From assembly GCA_019918135.1 (NCBI GenBank), contig WBZZ01004627.1, positions 77,501 through 141,500 of the forward strand: a stretch of DNA of 64,000 nt, given 5' to 3'. The notes beneath the pieces are model-generated. The model saw only the letters and a program-made list of their open reading frames with translations, did not search any database and was not told where the DNA came from. A program made the translations under genes and the position numbers. Source of the DNA: Paulinella micropora. Its lineage: Eukaryota; Cercozoa; Imbricatea; Euglyphida; Paulinellidae. This document shows, in pieces, positions 62,509-64,000 of the stretch; within the stretch, counting starts at the first letter, position 1, and each line of letters opens with the position of its first letter.

Positions 62509-62640
62509 GATCCCTGCTGGAAGTCTTACTCCTTTTGGAAGTTCTGAACCCCTATCTCATGGGAGGGGAAGAGAACCGTCGCAACGCGATCGGCTTGGTA
62601 CAAGAGGAGCTCAAAGACAAGCCCGCGCAGTGCCACTAAA

Positions 62641-62671
62641 AACTCCTTCCAGCATCGGGCTGGAGGGAGTT
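62641..62671. terminator. Hairpin after the coiled-coil gene
   Basis: AACTCCTTCCAG pairs with CTGGAGGGAGTT (one G-T), loop CATCGGG, starting 2 nt after the shifted-frame stop. Confidence 0.55.
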
Positions 62672-62720
62672 TGAAAAACAAAATTTCAAGACAAACTCAG
62701 AATTTAATCATAAACGAATT

Positions 62721-62726
62721 TTTATT
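62721..62726 (-). terminator. AATAAA poly(A) signal of the minus-strand 77-aa gene
   Basis: TTTATT on the plus strand, 79 nt past the stop of 62805-63038. Two hairpins lie between (62766-62788 and 62812-62838). Confidence 0.55.
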
Positions 62727-62804
62727 AAAAGTCAAGTATGCGGCCTCTGCCCGAGCAGCGGCTGGCTGCCCAAGCTCTGCTTGGGCAGAGGAGTAATGCA
62801 ATTG

Positions 62805-63038
62805 TCATAGGGGCCAGGCGGCGATGCGCCGCCTGGCCAGTGCGTAACTTATCAACACTAGGCTGTTGGTCACGCGCCAAATGTCTCTCTCTACGTGCTC
62901 TTTGTATTGTCCTGAGCCTGCACGCGCCTTGATTTTGTCTAACACGCTACAAACTCGCTCCAGGTCCTCGAGCAAGGCCGCACTTGCGGCATCAACCTCC
63001 GACGGCGGCGGTGTCGTGGCTAGAGACTCCAGCCCCAT
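62805..63038 (-). CDS. Small helical protein (77 aa)
   Basis: ATG 63038. One amphipathic helix (ASAALLEDLERVCSVLDKIK) and one more (HVERDIWRVTNSLVLISYAL). The last residues (ARRRIAAWPL) are encoded by the hairpin GGCCAGGCGGC/GCCGCCTGGCC. Unknown function; has its own poly(A) signal. Confidence 0.5.
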   Translation of the reverse strand: MGLESLATTPPPSEVDAASAALLEDLERVCSVLDKIKARAGSGQYKEHVERDIWRVTNSLVLISYALARRRIAAWPL

Positions 63039-63052
63039 GGCAGCGGGATGGC

Positions 63053-63198
63053 AGAGGCCGGCGGCTATGACCCTGAAAATGACTGTTTCTGCATTATCGA
63101 GAATTTAATCACCAATCGGGGCAACCCGACGAAGATGTCCAAGGCTTTATGGAAGGGCTCAAGCACTGGGAGACAGCCCTGAGCCCCCCCCCCCCTAA
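63053..63198 (+). pseudogene. Truncated duplicate of the 61834 gene
   Basis: GGCCGGCGGCTATGACCCTG...ATCGAGAATTTAATCACCAATC matches 61993-62053, then jumps at GGGC to CCGACGAAGATGTCCAAGGC...CTGGGAGACAGCCCTGAGCCC, which matches 62354-62418. About 300 bp of the parent is missing between short GGGC repeats. Not a functional gene. Confidence 0.8.
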
Positions 63199-63232
63199 AC
63201 TTACCGTCGACCTTCTTTTGTGCAGTTGCTCG

Positions 63233-63244
63233 GTATATATAAAA
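63233..63244 (+). promoter_or_regulatory. TATA box TATATATAAAAG
   Basis: TATATATAAAAG stands 73 nt upstream of ATG 63306, the best-placed TATA box in the G+C-rich part. The surrounding DNA is G+C-rich or poly-C. Confidence 0.65.
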
Positions 63245-63305
63245 GGTAATAAGAGGAGAAACCAAAAAAAAGAAAAAAAGGGAGCGGGCTGTCAGCAAGA
63301 TCCGC

Positions 63306-64000
63306 ATGCTGGTGCTGTTACACTTTCTCTGGACTGCCGGAGCCAGCTTATACAGAGCTGAGATTGAATCCAGGCTAAAGACGAAGAACAATCATACGCA
63401 CTCGTTGACACTCTCCGCGCCGGGGGGGCGTGCAAACGCGTTTAAGGTCCAGCCCTTTGCGGAGTTTCCGGATTGCGCTTTTGTCAAGCTGGCCGGTGTG
63501 GTCACACGCTGGCAGTCTTCCCAAAAACCAGAATGGGAATTCCACGCCGAACCGAAGGCGTGGCACACCCCCCAACCAATTAGGGATGGCCCATTCGAAC
63601 GTCGCTATACCGAGGATATCGAAGGTAATATCTTGTACAGGAGCAATGTCAAGCTACGGCGCCAAAAGTGGTCCGAGATCACGCTGAGCTTCGACGTAGT
63701 CTGCTATGCCGATTGGGGGCTCCGCTCTTGCACCATTGACTACACGCCCTTCATCGTGTGCAGCGAGGATTACCACAGAACCCGCAACGTAGGGATCAGC
63801 TGCTTGTTCTTTCTGCTCCTGACTGTTGTGTACACGTGTTGTTTTTGTTGCCTATTTAAACCAGACAACGATTCGAACTCTCAGCAAGATATCACTTTAG
63901 AGCACTATCAGCCAGGTCCCACCTTAGAAAACAAGGGCTGCTGCCTCGTATTCTTGCTGCTGGTTGTCACGTGCGTTCTGGCCCTTGCGTATCTGGTGCT
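63306..64000 (+). CDS. Membrane glycoprotein, runs off the window (231+ aa)
   Basis: Open from ATG 63306 to the window end without stop. Hydrophobic start (MLVLLHFLWTAGASLYRAE, signal peptide), ectodomain with one NHT sequon and four cysteines (PDCAFVKLAG, VCYADWGLRSC), then a strong transmembrane helix (ISCLFFLLLTVVYTCCFCCLF). A cytoplasmic or loop stretch and a second hydrophobic helix (CCLVFLLLVVTCVLALAYLV) reach the end. Type and family unknown. Possibly an envelope protein. Confidence 0.72.
   Translation, partial: MLVLLHFLWTAGASLYRAEIESRLKTKNNHTHSLTLSAPGGRANAFKVQPFAEFPDCAFVKLAGVVTRWQSSQKPEWEFHAEPKAWHTPQPIRDGPFERRYTEDIEGNILYRSNVKLRRQKWSEITLSFDVVCYADWGLRSCTIDYTPFIVCSEDYHRTRNVGISCLFFLLLTVVYTCCFCCLFKPDNDSNSQQDITLEHYQPGPTLENKGCCLVFLLLVVTCVLALAYLV

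Noticed and set aside
1..64000. Ribosomal RNA genes or bacterial insertion sequences
   Set aside because: No conserved rRNA stretch or DDE/serine transposase other than the element's rve integrase was seen.

Overview
The window joins two kinds of DNA. Positions 1-18559 and 39552-64000 are strongly G+C-rich and gene-dense. They carry largely intronless genes on both strands, AATAAA poly(A) signals, pyrimidine tracts before genes and very many perfect hairpins. Positions 18560-39551 are A+T-rich and form one complete Polinton/virophage-like element.

The G+C-rich part looks like a large double-stranded DNA virus of a protist or alga, or a virus-derived region of such a genome. It encodes a heliorhodopsin, three divergent protein-kinase-like proteins, two giant EGF-containing secreted or surface proteins, a possible glycosyltransferase, leucine-rich proteins, a predicted N-myristoylated protein and membrane glycoproteins. 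I see no capsid, DNA polymerase or RNA polymerase gene in this part, so its family cannot be fixed. Heliorhodopsins are known from viruses such as coccolithoviruses.

The element (20992 bp) has terminal inverted repeats of about 83 bp starting AGTAGATGATACC and an exact 6-bp target duplication GAGGCT. It encodes a protein-primed family B DNA polymerase, rve integrase, double-jelly-roll-like major capsid protein, penton/minor capsid candidate, adenain-type cysteine protease, A32/FtsK-HerA-type packaging ATPase and a long fibre ending in an S74 intramolecular chaperone. It lies inside a reading frame of the large-virus-like region, which stays in frame across the junction. The polymerase, the fibre and an HNH-like gene each carry an in-frame stop, and the fibre and a small membrane gene each carry a frameshift. 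The capsid, ATPase, protease and integrase frames are open.

Layout: 1-480, composite 31-bp repeat copy A; 0.7-3.8 kb, unknown Cys-rich gene and kinase 1; 4.0-6.1 kb, repeats including an inverted pair; 6.5-18.1 kb, surface glycoproteins; 17.8-18.56 kb, the interrupted gene; 18.56-39.55 kb, the element; 39.7-41.0 kb, heliorhodopsin; 41.3-49.0 kb, unknown proteins and kinase 2; 49.2-53.1 kb, two leucine-rich proteins; 54-56.3 kb, an internally duplicated protein; 57.3-58.9 kb, a glycosyltransferase-like membrane protein; 59-61.6 kb, a myristoylated protein and kinase 3; 61.8-64 kb, a small gene, a truncated copy of it, and a membrane protein running off the end.

Most long genes in the G+C-rich part change frame one to three times, often at homopolymers or hairpins. 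Residual long-read sequencing errors or genuine decay could both explain this, and the sequence alone cannot separate them.
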